Origin: Aquirufa ecclesiirivi
GTDB taxonomy: Bacteria > Bacteroidota > Bacteroidia > Cytophagales > Spirosomataceae
Direction: 5' to 3'
DNA: 64,000 nucleotides
Assembly (NCBI RefSeq): GCF_011250515.1
Contig: NZ_JAANOP010000005.1
Span: forward strand, 215,841 to 279,840
Position numbers and translations under genes: made by a program. Positions 26,857 to 36,471 of the stretch are shown piece after piece (position 1 is the first letter of the stretch; the number at the start of each line of letters is the position of its first letter). The notes under the pieces were generated by a model. It had not been told where the DNA came from. It worked only from the letters and a program-made list of their open reading frames with translations, and made no database searches.

Positions 26857-27644
26857 TTTTCAATTGGAAATGATAAAGGATCTGGGTATTGAAACGAATA
26901 ATTCAATGCCTGGATTAGTTTATCCGAGCTGACCACTTTAATTGCCTCTTTATCATCGAGGTATTCCAAAGGTAGGGGCAGTCCCCGTCGACCGCATTCT
27001 GATTTGACTAGCTCAGATTTAATAGGATGCTGAGGAGCTACTACATTATAGATGCCTTTGAGTTGACTTTTTATGCCTTGACTGATTATTTCAAGCACAT
27101 CGGACCGATGTACATAATTTACCGGATGATTGGCTGAAGGAACAAGCTTACCTGCATAATATTTGGCCACATAACGTTCACCTCCCATTAATCCACCCAA
27201 CCTAAGAATAAGTAATGGACTCTGAATCCCTTGTAAAATTTCCTCTGCCTGAGTCATTAAATTGTTTTCCAAAGTAGATTCTTCCGTTACCAGATTGTTT
27301 TCAGCTTGATATACCGAAGTGGAAGAAAGGAAAATTACTTGTTGATAGGATTTTTGATTCAACAAACGAACAAAATCCCTTAACACATCTTGGTAAAAAT
27401 GATCTCCATTTACTTTTCGACGAGGGGGAATGGTCCAGATAATTGTCTTTGCATTCAAGATTGATTCCCAGGCTTCAAGGGCTGAATTCTCTTCTGCCCG
27501 CCATTGAATTAATTTAATGTGGGGATTTTGAATTTTTTCAGTTTGAGAAGACTGACTAATTTGTACAGAATAACCCTGTTTAGCTAGTTTTTCTGCCAAA
27601 GGTATACCAACCCAACCACCTCCGAGAATAGAAATATCAAACAT
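26853..27644 (-). CDS. NAD(P)-dependent epimerase-like SDR protein
   Basis: The 263-residue protein starts with a Rossmann loop (ISILGGGWVGIPLAEKL), followed by IIWTIPPRR, IFLSSTSVYQ and LRLGGLMGG, and resembles the YeeZ-like atypical extended SDR family. In the SSTSVY motif the Tyr of the catalytic YxxxK is present but the usual Lys is not, so catalysis is doubtful. It overlaps the end of the M20 gene by 4 nt and is divergent from the phosphoesterase gene. Confidence 0.78.
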   Translation of the reverse strand: MFDISILGGGWVGIPLAEKLAKQGYSVQISQSSQTEKIQNPHIKLIQWRAEENSALEAWESILNAKTIIWTIPPRRKVNGDHFYQDVLRDFVRLLNQKSYQQVIFLSSTSVYQAENNLVTEESTLENNLMTQAEEILQGIQSPLLILRLGGLMGGERYVAKYYAGKLVPSANHPVNYVHRSDVLEIISQGIKSQLKGIYNVVAPQHPIKSELVKSECGRRGLPLPLEYLDDKEAIKVVSSDKLIQALNYSFQYPDPLSFPIEN

Positions 27645-27679
27645 ATGCGTTTATGTGGGAACAAAATCCACTTGTTAGC

Positions 27680-27720
27680 CGTTAATTCAGCAAATTAACG
27701 AGGTTTATCTTGGGATAAAC
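27680..27720. promoter_or_regulatory. Two adjacent inverted repeats between divergent genes
   Basis: CGTTAATT/AATTAACG (27680-27700, 5-nt centre) and GTTTATC/GATAAAC (27703-27709 and 27714-27720) stand side by side in a 142-bp divergent intergenic region. Either may be an operator or an mRNA hairpin; neither is followed by a T run. Confidence 0.35.
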
Positions 27721-27786
27721 ACCGCTTATCCAAATTATTTTTGATTTTCTCCAGCTTTGATTGTATTTGCCACTCTAAATTAAGCC

Positions 27787-29037
27787 ATGAATAAATTAGT
27801 ATTTATCCCCATCATGAGTTTGGTCATACTTGCCATTGATTATTATGTGTGGCAGGCATTCAAAACGGGCTTTCAACAACAGAATCAATCCACTCAGCAA
27901 ATCATTCGATGGGTGTATTGGAGTATTTCTGCAAGCATCATTTTAGGAATCATCGGATATAATTTTCTTCCCTTGGAATATTGGAACAAAACGATTCGTA
28001 CTTTCTTTATGGCGAGCGTAATGATTACAATCGTTTCCAAACTATTTGTCGTTATATTTTTGTTCATTGAAGACATTACCCGCATCATTCGTTGGGCCTT
28101 TGCCAATAAAAATCTAGATATCATTCCGGGTGAACCTGCTCCTGGCCAGATTAGTCGAAGTGAGTTTTTATCCAAAACAGCTTTGGTGGTAGGCGCAGTA
28201 CCCGCGGCTACTTTTACGTTTGGAATACTTTCAGGAGCACATGATTACCGCGTGGAAAAGATTAGTCTAAAAATCCCCAACCTACCTAAGGCATTTGATG
28301 GTCTACGGATTGCACAGCTTTCAGACATCCATTCGGGTAGTTTTTACAATAAAAGAGCGGTGCAAGGTGGCGTAGATATGGTGATGAAAGAAAAGGCCGA
28401 CTTACTCTTTTTTACGGGAGATTTGGTGAACAACGAGGCTACCGAAGTGGAAGATTATTTCCAAATGTTTTCCAAATTACATGCTCCTATGGGGGTTTAC
28501 AGCACATTAGGAAACCATGATTATGGAGATTATGTCAAGTGGAAGACGCCACAGGCTAAGAAACAAAATCTCCAAAATTTGATGAAAGCACATGAATTAA
28601 TGGGCTGGAATTTGATGATGGATGAGAATAAAATCATTGAAGAATCAGGTGAGAAATTGGCTTTGATTGGGGTTCAGAACATCGGTGTGGGTCGTTTCCC
28701 TTGGTATGGAAATTTAGCTAAAGCACATCAAGGAACAGAGGAGGCAAGCACCAAATTACTACTTTCTCATGACCCTACGCATTGGAATGCAGAGGTTACA
28801 ACAAAATACCCAGATATCGATGTTGCATTTGCGGGTCATACCCATGGTACGCAATTTGGTGTCAAAGTAGGTGACTTCAAATGGTCACCAGCCCAATATG
28901 TGTATAAGCAATGGGCAGGCTTGTACCAAGAAGGAAAACAACAATTATATGTTAATCGGGGCTTTGGGTATATAGGTTATCCGGGACGCGTGGGAATGCC
29001 ACCCGAAATTTCGGTGTTTACGTTGACAAGAGGTTAG
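27787..29037 (+). CDS. Membrane-anchored metallophosphoesterase, YkuE/YaeI-like
   Basis: The 416-residue protein has four N-terminal transmembrane segments (residues about 5-22, 44-62, 72-98 and 132-150) and then a calcineurin-type phosphoesterase domain from about residue 170. All metal motifs are present: LSDIHSG, FTGDLVNN, LGNHDYGD, LLSHDPTHW and FAGHTHGTQFG. The nearest characterised relatives cleave UDP-diacylglucosamine or act on membrane phospholipids; substrate here is unknown. It stands alone. Confidence 0.9.
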   Translation: MNKLVFIPIMSLVILAIDYYVWQAFKTGFQQQNQSTQQIIRWVYWSISASIILGIIGYNFLPLEYWNKTIRTFFMASVMITIVSKLFVVIFLFIEDITRIIRWAFANKNLDIIPGEPAPGQISRSEFLSKTALVVGAVPAATFTFGILSGAHDYRVEKISLKIPNLPKAFDGLRIAQLSDIHSGSFYNKRAVQGGVDMVMKEKADLLFFTGDLVNNEATEVEDYFQMFSKLHAPMGVYSTLGNHDYGDYVKWKTPQAKKQNLQNLMKAHELMGWNLMMDENKIIEESGEKLALIGVQNIGVGRFPWYGNLAKAHQGTEEASTKLLLSHDPTHWNAEVTTKYPDIDVAFAGHTHGTQFGVKVGDFKWSPAQYVYKQWAGLYQEGKQQLYVNRGFGYIGYPGRVGMPPEISVFTLTRG

Positions 29038-29177
29038 TTGACCGATTCACCTAGATGAATGAAACATAGATGTTGAATAAGATCAACTTTATGAGCTTAT
29101 AACAATAGATAATGGGTAACATTTTGGCAAAAAATCTAATTTTATGCCATTCTCATACTGCTAGAAATAAAAAACAC

Positions 29178-29208
29178 TTGGCATTTTAACAAAAATGACC
29201 TAATTTTG
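29178..29208 (+). promoter_or_regulatory. Promoter of tRNA-Cys
   Basis: TTG at 29178-29180, a 20-nt spacer and TAATTTTG at 29201-29208; the tRNA begins 16 nt after the -7 box. Confidence 0.7.
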
Positions 29209-29223
29209 TGTCCCCAAAACGAT

Positions 29224-29297
29224 GGTTTCGTGGCCGAGTGGCTAGGCAGAGGTCTGCAAAACCTTCTACAGCGGTTCGAATCCGCTCGAAACCTCCA
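29224..29297 (+). tRNA. tRNA-Cys (GCA)
   Basis: Acceptor arms GGTTTCG and CGAAACC pair fully, the D arm and TTCGAAT T loop are normal, and the anticodon loop CTGCAAA gives GCA. CCA is encoded (29295-29297). Confidence 0.95.
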
Positions 29298-29300
29298 AAA

Positions 29301-29325
29301 ACCTCCCAATCTGGGAGGTTTTTTT
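29301..29325 (+). terminator. Intrinsic terminator of tRNA-Cys
   Basis: ACCTCCC / GGGAGGT stem, 5-nt loop and seven T, 4 nt after the tRNA CCA end. Confidence 0.9.
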
Positions 29326-29447
29326 ATGCAAAATCGATTATATACAATTTATTATCAGAATATTTAAATTTCAAGAATGGCTTATTTTGAAAAATTCTAA
29401 ATAGATGGGTAAAGCTTAAAAATTCCTGAAATTGAATGGCAAATAAA

Positions 29448-29478
29448 TTGTTTCCTAAAAATTCGAATTGTAGTTTTG
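29448..29478 (+). promoter_or_regulatory. Promoter of the act-cox operon
   Basis: TTG at 29448-29450, a 20-nt spacer and TAGTTTTG at 29471-29478, 29 nt before the actA ATG. It is the only good promoter I find before coxA ends at 40886, so it probably drives eight genes. Confidence 0.7.
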
Positions 29479-29507
29479 CGGACTGAATAAATAGGAGATT
29501 TTCAAAC

Positions 29508-30710
29508 ATGAATCGCAAAAATTTTACGCTCGTTAAGTTCCTTTTCTCATTTCTGTTTTTGTTTGCATCAGCATATGCGACTTTAGCGCAAGACGCTGCA
29601 GAGGGGGAAACATTGTTTAAAAACAACTGTGCTGCTTGTCATAGTAGCTCGGATGAAGTACTTGTAGGACCAGGTTTAAAAGGTATTGGAGAACGCAGAC
29701 CGATCGAATGGATCGTGAAATGGGTTCATAACCCACAGGCAGTTATTGCTTCTGGAGACAAATATGCCAATGAATTGTACAATAAGTTCAATAAGGCGGC
29801 TATGACACCATATCCTAACTTTACGGAAGGTCAAATCAAAAGTATTATTGCTTACGTGGATGCTTCAAATGCCGCTCCTGCCGCTCCGGCTGCCGGTGCT
29901 GCTCCATCAGGTGCAGCTGCGCCAGCTGCTGCTAGTTCAGGTGGAATGATGGAAGTATTGTTAGTAGGATTGTTAATAATCATGGTATTTGTATTAATTG
30001 CTTTACTATCAATCGTAAGTACATTAAGCAAATTAAGCGGTGGAGAGGTTGATTCAGAAGCTCCATTGATGAAAAGAATAGCGGAAAACGCGAAGAAGTT
30101 AGCTGCTAATTCCGCAGTAAAGACGGGTATCATCATCTTCGCCTTATTGTTAGGAGGTAAAGCGACCATTGATGCGGCTTATGGTGTTGGTATTCATCAA
30201 GGATACGCTCCAGAGCAACCTATTAAATTCTCTCACAAATTACATGCTGGTCAGTATCAAATCAACTGTAATTACTGCCATACAGGTGTTTATGAAGGCA
30301 AAGGCGCTAACGTCCCTTCCGCCAACATTTGTATGAATTGCCACAATGCCATCAAAAGAGAATCCCCAGAAATTCAAAAAATTTATCAAGCACTTGAAAA
30401 TGACGAGCCAATTCAGTGGGTTCGTGTACATAACCTTCCTGACTTAGCTTATTTCAATCACTCACAACATACCAATGTGGGTAATTTGGAGTGTAAGAAC
30501 TGCCATGGAGATATTGAAAAAATGGAAGTAGTAGAGCAACGTTCTACGTTAACCATGGGATGGTGTATTGATTGCCACCGTAATACGGATGTTAATGCCA
30601 AAGGAAATGCCTATTACGATAAGTTGGTTGAAGTTCACAATAAGGACAGCAAAACACCCCTTAAAGTACAAAACATTGGTGGTTTAGAATGTTCTAAGTG
30701 CCACTATTAA
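29508..30710 (+). CDS. actA: Alternative Complex III subunit ActA, multihaem cytochrome c
   Basis: ActA is the periplasmic multihaem cytochrome of the quinol:electron acceptor oxidoreductase ACIII. A signal peptide (to about residue 28) precedes a monohaem cytochrome c domain (CAACH at 41-45, likely Met ligand in AAMTPYP near 99), a Pro/Ala-rich linker (about 121-146), two hydrophobic helices (about 147-172 and 205-222), and a C-terminal part with five more CxxCH sites (254, 275, 329, 353, 395). Six haem sites in one polypeptide; the class ActA has five, so the N-terminal domain adds one. It is the first gene of the operon. Confidence 0.93.
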   Translation: MNRKNFTLVKFLFSFLFLFASAYATLAQDAAEGETLFKNNCAACHSSSDEVLVGPGLKGIGERRPIEWIVKWVHNPQAVIASGDKYANELYNKFNKAAMTPYPNFTEGQIKSIIAYVDASNAAPAAPAAGAAPSGAAAPAAASSGGMMEVLLVGLLIIMVFVLIALLSIVSTLSKLSGGEVDSEAPLMKRIAENAKKLAANSAVKTGIIIFALLLGGKATIDAAYGVGIHQGYAPEQPIKFSHKLHAGQYQINCNYCHTGVYEGKGANVPSANICMNCHNAIKRESPEIQKIYQALENDEPIQWVRVHNLPDLAYFNHSQHTNVGNLECKNCHGDIEKMEVVEQRSTLTMGWCIDCHRNTDVNAKGNAYYDKLVEVHNKDSKTPLKVQNIGGLECSKCHY

Positions 30711-30761
30711 TAGTATACGCGTCATAAAAGATTCAATTTTAGTCTGAATAAGAAAGATTAT

Positions 30762-33700
30762 ATGGAAAATTCGAACAAGAGGTATTGGAAAGGGATTGAG
30801 GAGTTAACCAATGAACCATCGTTTGTAAAAAATATCCACAACGAATTTGGCAATATGCCATCGGAGAACGATTCTAAAGGGGAAGCCCTTGTGGATGGTT
30901 CAGGAACACATCGTCGTGATTTTCTTAAAATGTTGGGATTCGGTGTTGCAGCCGTTTCATTAGCTGCATGCGAGGCTCCAGTAAAGAAAACCATTCCTTA
31001 CTTGAACAAACCAGTTGATGTAGAACCTACCATTGCTAACTGGTATGCTTCAACGTATACAGATGGTGGTGAATACGCTTCTATCTTAGTTAAAACAAGA
31101 GAAGGTCGTCCCATCAAAATTGAAGGAAATAAACTTTCTGCTGTTTCAAAAGGAGTTCTTTCAGGTAGAGCACATGCTTCTGTATTAAGTCTTTATGACA
31201 ACGAGAAATTAAAAGGTCCTCAAATCGGCGCTAAAGCAGCTGATTGGGCTCAATTAGATAAAGAATTCACGGCTAAATTAGCGGCAGTTGCAGCTAAAGG
31301 AGGACAAATCAGAATTGTATCCAATACGATTCTTTCTCCAAGCACGAAAAAAGTAATTACTGAATTCACAGCAAAATACCCAACGACACAACATGTCGTG
31401 TACGATGCAAACCCAGCTTATGGTTTAACACAAGCACACGGTGGCATCTTACCAAGTATCGATTTCAGCAAAGCAAAGACCATAGTTTCTGTAGGTGCTG
31501 ATTTCTTAGGTACATGGGTAGCTCCTACTGAGTTTGCAGCACAATGGGCTGAAACTCGTCGTGTAGGATCTGCAAAAGATGGTAAAAAAGAAATGTCTCG
31601 CCATTATCAGTTTGAGACGATCTTATCCAATACAGGAGCAAATGCCGACTACCGTGCTACTTACAAGCCCTCACAAGAAGGTTTGGTGGTAATTAGTTTA
31701 TTCAACGCAGTAGCTAAATTAACTGGTGCTGCTGCATTAGCAGGGGCAACCATTAAATTAGATCACTTAGATAAAGCTGCTAAAGATTTAGTTGCCTCTA
31801 AAGGAGCATCTATTGTAGTAGCAGGTTCTAATGACCCAGAAGTTCAAAAAGTAGTGGTTGCTATCAATGCCTTAGTTGGCGCTTATGGTTCAACCATCAA
31901 CACAGGTGTAGCTGTTCATTATCGTCAAGGTAATGATATGGCGATGGCTAATTTCATTAAAGAAGCTGGTGCAGGAAAAATTGCAGCCGTTATTTTCTAC
32001 AATGCCAATCCAGTATATAATCACCCAATGGGTGCAGCTTTAGCAGCTGCTTTACCTAAGGTTGAAGTGAGTTTAGCGACCAACGATCGTGCCGATGAAA
32101 CAGCTTCCTTGTGCCAGTTCATTGCTCCTGATTCTCATTATTTAGAATCATGGAATGACGCAGAACCTAAAACAGGATTCTACTCATTGACTCAGCCAAC
32201 CATCTCGACTATATTCAAAACGCGTCAAGCACAATCAAGTTTTTTAACTTGGGCAGGTTTAAACGGAGATTATGCTACCTATTTAGAGCGTAATTGGGAA
32301 ACCAATATCTTGAAATCAGGTGCTGTACAATGGAAAAATGCCTTACACGACGGCGTATTCCAACCGAATGCAGTAACTGTGTCAACTGCTGTACCTTCCG
32401 TAGATGCTAATGCAGCAGCAGCGGCTATTTCAAAGGCTTATTCAGCTAATTCAACTGGATTAGAAATTTCAGTATATGAAAAAGTAGGTTTAGGTACAGG
32501 TTCACAAGCCAACAACCCTTGGTTACAAGAATTCCCTGAGCCAGTATCTAAAGCATGCTGGGATAATTATGCATCCATTTCACAGCCAACGGCAACTAAA
32601 TTAAACTTGAAACAAGGTGATGTAGTTAAAGTAGCAGGAAAAGGATATGAAGTAACATTACCTGTATTAGTTCAACCAGGTCAGGCTCAAGATACAGTAG
32701 CTATTGCAATTGGATATGGTAGAACAAAAGCTGGAAAATCAGCTGATGGAGTAGGTGTTAATGCCTATCCATTTATATCAGAAATCAATGGTGCTTGCGT
32801 AGGTACTTGTACGGCAGGAGTAAGCATTAGCACAACAGGAGAAAGTAAAGACATTGCTCAAACGCAAACTCACCACACGGTGATGGCGCGTCAGGCAGTT
32901 GTTCAAGAAACAGTTTTAGGAGAATTTGTTAAGAATCCTCAATCGGGACGCTTCAATCCAACTGTGGCAACAGCAGAAGGCAAGAAAAATGCTACTGATT
33001 TAACTCTTTGGAATGGTCACCAATACAACAACCATGCGTGGGGTATGGTGATTGACTTAAATACATGTACGGGTTGTTCAGCTTGCGTAATTTCATGTTC
33101 GGCTGAGAACAACGTGCCAGTAGTGGGTCGCCAAGAGGTTATTAACCGTCGCGAAATGCACTGGATGCGTATTGACCGTTATTATTCTTCTGATGCTGAG
33201 GTAGAAGATTTGAAAGGATTAGAAGTAGCTTCAGATAATCCTGAGGTGGTATTCCAACCAATGCTTTGCCAGCACTGTAACAATGCTCCTTGTGAGACTG
33301 TTTGTCCGGTATTAGCTACGACCCACTCAACAGAGGGTTTAAATCAAATGACTTATAACCGTTGTATTGGTACTCGTTACTGTGCTAACAACTGCCCATA
33401 TAAAGTTCGTCGTTTCAACTGGTTCCGTTACTACCAAACAGATGAGTATGATTTCCACTTCAACAATGACTTAGGTCGTATGGTGATTAATCCAGACGTA
33501 ACGGTTCGTTCACGTGGGGTCATGGAAAAATGTTCGATGTGCGTTCAACGTATCCAAGAAGGTAAGTTGACTGCGAAGAAAGAAAAGAGAAGACCAGTCG
33601 ATGGAGAGATCCAAGTTGCTTGTGCTCAATCTTGTCCTACCAATGCGATTACATTTGGTGACATGAACGATCCTGCTTCTGAAATTTCTAAATTATTAGC

Positions 33701-33809
33701 TGTTGAGAAAGAAGGAAGAGCTTACGGAGTTATCGAAGAGATTAACGTAAAGCCAAACATCTCTTACTTAATGAAGGTTCGTAACAAGGACGTTAAAAAA
33801 GAAGCATAA
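30762..33809 (+). CDS. actB: Alternative Complex III subunit ActB, molybdopterin-oxidoreductase-like iron-sulphur protein
   Basis: The 1015 residues contain a twin-arginine signal (RRDFLKMLGFG at 51-61) that continues into a lipobox-like LAAC (Cys70), a large oxidoreductase-like domain that in this family carries no molybdenum cofactor, and a C-terminal ferredoxin-type domain with cysteine groups near residues 769 (CTGCSACVISC), 836 (CQHCNNAPCETVC), 868 (CIGTRYCANNC), 923 (CSMC) and 953 (CAQSC). These hold three [4Fe-4S] and one [3Fe-4S] cluster in known ACIII. It is exported and membrane attached. It lies between actA and actC as in other Bacteroidota. Confidence 0.94.
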   Translation: MENSNKRYWKGIEELTNEPSFVKNIHNEFGNMPSENDSKGEALVDGSGTHRRDFLKMLGFGVAAVSLAACEAPVKKTIPYLNKPVDVEPTIANWYASTYTDGGEYASILVKTREGRPIKIEGNKLSAVSKGVLSGRAHASVLSLYDNEKLKGPQIGAKAADWAQLDKEFTAKLAAVAAKGGQIRIVSNTILSPSTKKVITEFTAKYPTTQHVVYDANPAYGLTQAHGGILPSIDFSKAKTIVSVGADFLGTWVAPTEFAAQWAETRRVGSAKDGKKEMSRHYQFETILSNTGANADYRATYKPSQEGLVVISLFNAVAKLTGAAALAGATIKLDHLDKAAKDLVASKGASIVVAGSNDPEVQKVVVAINALVGAYGSTINTGVAVHYRQGNDMAMANFIKEAGAGKIAAVIFYNANPVYNHPMGAALAAALPKVEVSLATNDRADETASLCQFIAPDSHYLESWNDAEPKTGFYSLTQPTISTIFKTRQAQSSFLTWAGLNGDYATYLERNWETNILKSGAVQWKNALHDGVFQPNAVTVSTAVPSVDANAAAAAISKAYSANSTGLEISVYEKVGLGTGSQANNPWLQEFPEPVSKACWDNYASISQPTATKLNLKQGDVVKVAGKGYEVTLPVLVQPGQAQDTVAIAIGYGRTKAGKSADGVGVNAYPFISEINGACVGTCTAGVSISTTGESKDIAQTQTHHTVMARQAVVQETVLGEFVKNPQSGRFNPTVATAEGKKNATDLTLWNGHQYNNHAWGMVIDLNTCTGCSACVISCSAENNVPVVGRQEVINRREMHWMRIDRYYSSDAEVEDLKGLEVASDNPEVVFQPMLCQHCNNAPCETVCPVLATTHSTEGLNQMTYNRCIGTRYCANNCPYKVRRFNWFRYYQTDEYDFHFNNDLGRMVINPDVTVRSRGVMEKCSMCVQRIQEGKLTAKKEKRRPVDGEIQVACAQSCPTNAITFGDMNDPASEISKLLAVEKEGRAYGVIEEINVKPNISYLMKVRNKDVKKEA

Positions 33810-33841
33810 TTTTTCAATCGTATTAAAAAGTAAATAAAAAT

Positions 33842-35239
33842 ATGTCGCACGTTGTATCACCCATAAGAGAGAAACTAGTTACTGGTGGCAAATCTTATTC
33901 CGATGTTACCCACGATATTTGCAAGCAGGTAGAAGGGGAACCCACCAAAGAATGGAAATGGGCCTTCGGTATATCTTCTATTGTATTTATCTATGGAGCT
34001 TACTGTCTATTCTATACCTGGTGGCAAGGTATTGGGGTTTGGGGTTTGAATAAAACCGTAGGTTGGGCATGGGATATTACCAACTTCGTATGGTGGGTAG
34101 GTATTGGTCACGCCGGTACATTGATTTCCGCCGTATTATTATTATTCCGTCAAAAATGGAGAACATCCATTAACCGTTCAGCAGAAGCGATGACAATTTT
34201 TGCCGTACTTTGTGCTGCATCCTTCATCTTGGCTCACATGGGTCGCCCTTGGTTAGCTCATTGGGCATTACCTCTTCCAAATGCATTCGGTTCTCTTTGG
34301 GTTAATTTTAACTCTCCATTGGTTTGGGACGTATTTGCGATCTCGACGTATTTGTCTGTTTCTTTATTATTCTGGTACATGGGTTTAGTGCCTGATTTGG
34401 CTTCTATACGTGACCGTGCTACCACTAAAGGACGTAAATTTTGGTATGGTTTGTTCAGCTTAGGTTGGACAGGTTCATCTAAGACTTGGGCTCGTTACGA
34501 ATACATGTCATTAATTTTGGCTGGTATCTCTACTCCCCTAGTACTTTCTGTACACACGATTGTATCCATGGACTTTGCTACTTCGGTCATTCCAGGCTGG
34601 CACACGACAATCTTCCCTCCATATTTCGTGGCAGGTGCGATTTTCTCAGGTTTCGCCATGGTACAAACACTTTTGTTAATCACACGTGTGGTTTTCAAAT
34701 TGGAAGATTATATTACCATTGAGCATATTGAAATGATGAACATCGTTATCACAGTAACTGGTTCTGTTGTAGGTATTGCTTATTTAACTGAATTCTTCAT
34801 CGCTTGGTACTCAGGAGTAGAATATGAGAGCTATGCGTTCATCAACCGTGCAACGGGTCCATATTGGTGGGCATATTGGATGATGATGACATGTAACGTA
34901 ATCTCTCCACAATTATTCTGGTCAAAAGCGATTCGTACCAATTTAATGGTGAGTTTCTTCTTATCCATCGTTGTAAACGTGGGTATGTGGTTTGAGCGTT
35001 TTGTGATTATCGTCACATCTTTACATAGAGATTACTTACCTTCTTCATGGGCTATGTTCTCTCCAACCATGTATGATATTGGTGATTACATTTTCTCTTT
35101 CGGTTTATTCTTTACCTTATTCTTCTTATTCGCTAAATATTTGCCGGTAGTAAATATGGCAGAGGTGAAATCAGTCATGAAAGGGGTATCAAGCAATTTC
35201 CCTGAAAAGAAAAAAGTATCGAAAAAAACCGAAGAATAA
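33842..35239 (+). CDS. actC: Alternative Complex III subunit ActC, NrfD-like quinol-binding membrane protein
   Basis: A 465-residue protein with about ten membrane segments of the NrfD/PsrC type, starting with a hydrophilic N-terminal tail of about 45 residues. In ACIII it binds menaquinol and probably contributes to proton movement. Segments such as [23 protein letters not shown] and [16 protein letters not shown] are typical of this class. The order actB-actC-actD with gaps under 35 nt indicates co-transcription. Confidence 0.94.
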   Translation: MSHVVSPIREKLVTGGKSYSDVTHDICKQVEGEPTKEWKWAFGISSIVFIYGAYCLFYTWWQGIGVWGLNKTVGWAWDITNFVWWVGIGHAGTLISAVLLLFRQKWRTSINRSAEAMTIFAVLCAASFILAHMGRPWLAHWALPLPNAFGSLWVNFNSPLVWDVFAISTYLSVSLLFWYMGLVPDLASIRDRATTKGRKFWYGLFSLGWTGSSKTWARYEYMSLILAGISTPLVLSVHTIVSMDFATSVIPGWHTTIFPPYFVAGAIFSGFAMVQTLLLITRVVFKLEDYITIEHIEMMNIVITVTGSVVGIAYLTEFFIAWYSGVEYESYAFINRATGPYWWAYWMMMTCNVISPQLFWSKAIRTNLMVSFFLSIVVNVGMWFERFVIIVTSLHRDYLPSSWAMFSPTMYDIGDYIFSFGLFFTLFFLFAKYLPVVNMAEVKSVMKGVSSNFPEKKKVSKKTEE

Positions 35240-35267
35240 TTTATTTGCAATTCGAAATTAAAACAAT

Positions 35268-35789
35268 ATGAGTTCGACAACTAACTACATTTTAGGTGTA
35301 TACGATGATGAGGATGAGGTGTTACACGCAGTTAGCGAGGTAAAATCCAAAGGCATCAAAATTGAAGACGTATTCACTCCTTTTCCGATTCACGGATTGG
35401 ATCGTGCTGTAGGGCATGAGCGTACGCGCTTACCTATTGCAGCCTTCATGTTTGGTGTATTGGGATTAACCTGTGCATTAGCGTTAATTAGCTATACCAT
35501 GGTTTTTGACTGGCCTATGATCATTGGAGGTAAAGATTTCTTTGCTCTACCAAACTGGATTCCAGTTACCTTTGAAGGAACCGTATTGTTTACTGCATTT
35601 GGATTGGTGACTACCTTTTGTATTTCCAATAACTTATATCCTGGTAACCAACCAGATTTATTAGATCTTAGAATCACGGACGACAAATTTGTTATGGCAA
35701 TCAATGTTGACAAAAACAAAAAAGTAAGTGCCGATGATATCAAGAAAGCCTTGAAAGACTCAGGTGCGATTGAAGTAAATGTTAAATAA
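35268..35789 (+). CDS. actD: Alternative Complex III subunit ActD (DUF3341)
   Basis: The 173-residue protein matches DUF3341: a soluble N-terminal portion (ILGVYDDEDEVLHAVSEVKSKGIKIEDVFTPFPIHGLDRAVG) and two membrane helices in the middle. ActD anchors on the cytoplasmic face of the complex. No catalytic residues or cofactors are known for it. It has 28 nt before it and 38 nt after it to the next genes. Confidence 0.92.
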   Translation: MSSTTNYILGVYDDEDEVLHAVSEVKSKGIKIEDVFTPFPIHGLDRAVGHERTRLPIAAFMFGVLGLTCALALISYTMVFDWPMIIGGKDFFALPNWIPVTFEGTVLFTAFGLVTTFCISNNLYPGNQPDLLDLRITDDKFVMAINVDKNKKVSADDIKKALKDSGAIEVNVK

Positions 35790-35827
35790 TTAACCCAGAA
35801 CAATTGTTCACGAAGAAGCATAACAAA

Positions 35828-36439
35828 ATGTTGAATCCAAGATACCAATTCGTTTTATTTGCTGGTTTAGCCCTAGGCTTATTGTCCTCTTGCAGTGACG
35901 ACCACAATGATACAGGAACAGAATTTGCTCCAAATATGTACCATTCCGTTGCTTATGAGCCAATGACTCAAACTGATGGTGACACCAATACCATCAATCC
36001 TTATGGAATGAACATGCGTCAACCAGTAGCAGGAACAGTTGCTAGAAGCAAATACACAGGAAGCGATTCCTTACAAAAAGAACTCTTACATCAAGATTTG
36101 ATCTCAAGAACTATTCCTAACGATAGTATCACCTACTCAGCTGCAGCTTTGAAAAACCCATTAGCAGCTACTCCTGAAAATATCGAAGCAGGAAAATTAC
36201 AATATGAAAGATATTGCCAACACTGCCACGGTGAAACAGGTAAAGGCGATGGTTTGGTAGCCAAAATGTACAAAGGGGTTCCCGTATATTCGAGCGATGC
36301 ATTAAAAACCTTGAACGATGGTCATATCTATCACGTGATTACTCATGGTAAAGGAAGAATGTGGCCTCATGGCTCACAAATTACCTCAGCCAATCGTTGG
36401 AAAATTGTACTTTATGTACATGAATTACAAAATCAATAG
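35828..36439 (+). CDS. actE: Alternative Complex III subunit ActE, monohaem lipoprotein cytochrome c
   Basis: A lipoprotein signal (MLNPRYQFVLFAG...LLSSC) anchors a cytochrome c domain with a CQHCHG haem site near residue 128 of 203 and a probable Met ligand in GRMWPHG. In ACIII it sits in the periplasm and passes electrons toward the oxidase. I choose ATG 35828 over an in-frame TTG 8 codons earlier because the lipobox spacing then fits. Confidence 0.93.
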   Translation: MLNPRYQFVLFAGLALGLLSSCSDDHNDTGTEFAPNMYHSVAYEPMTQTDGDTNTINPYGMNMRQPVAGTVARSKYTGSDSLQKELLHQDLISRTIPNDSITYSAAALKNPLAATPENIEAGKLQYERYCQHCHGETGKGDGLVAKMYKGVPVYSSDALKTLNDGHIYHVITHGKGRMWPHGSQITSANRWKIVLYVHELQNQ

Positions 36440-36471
36440 TTCAATTATTAAAAATTAAAATACCAGATAAA

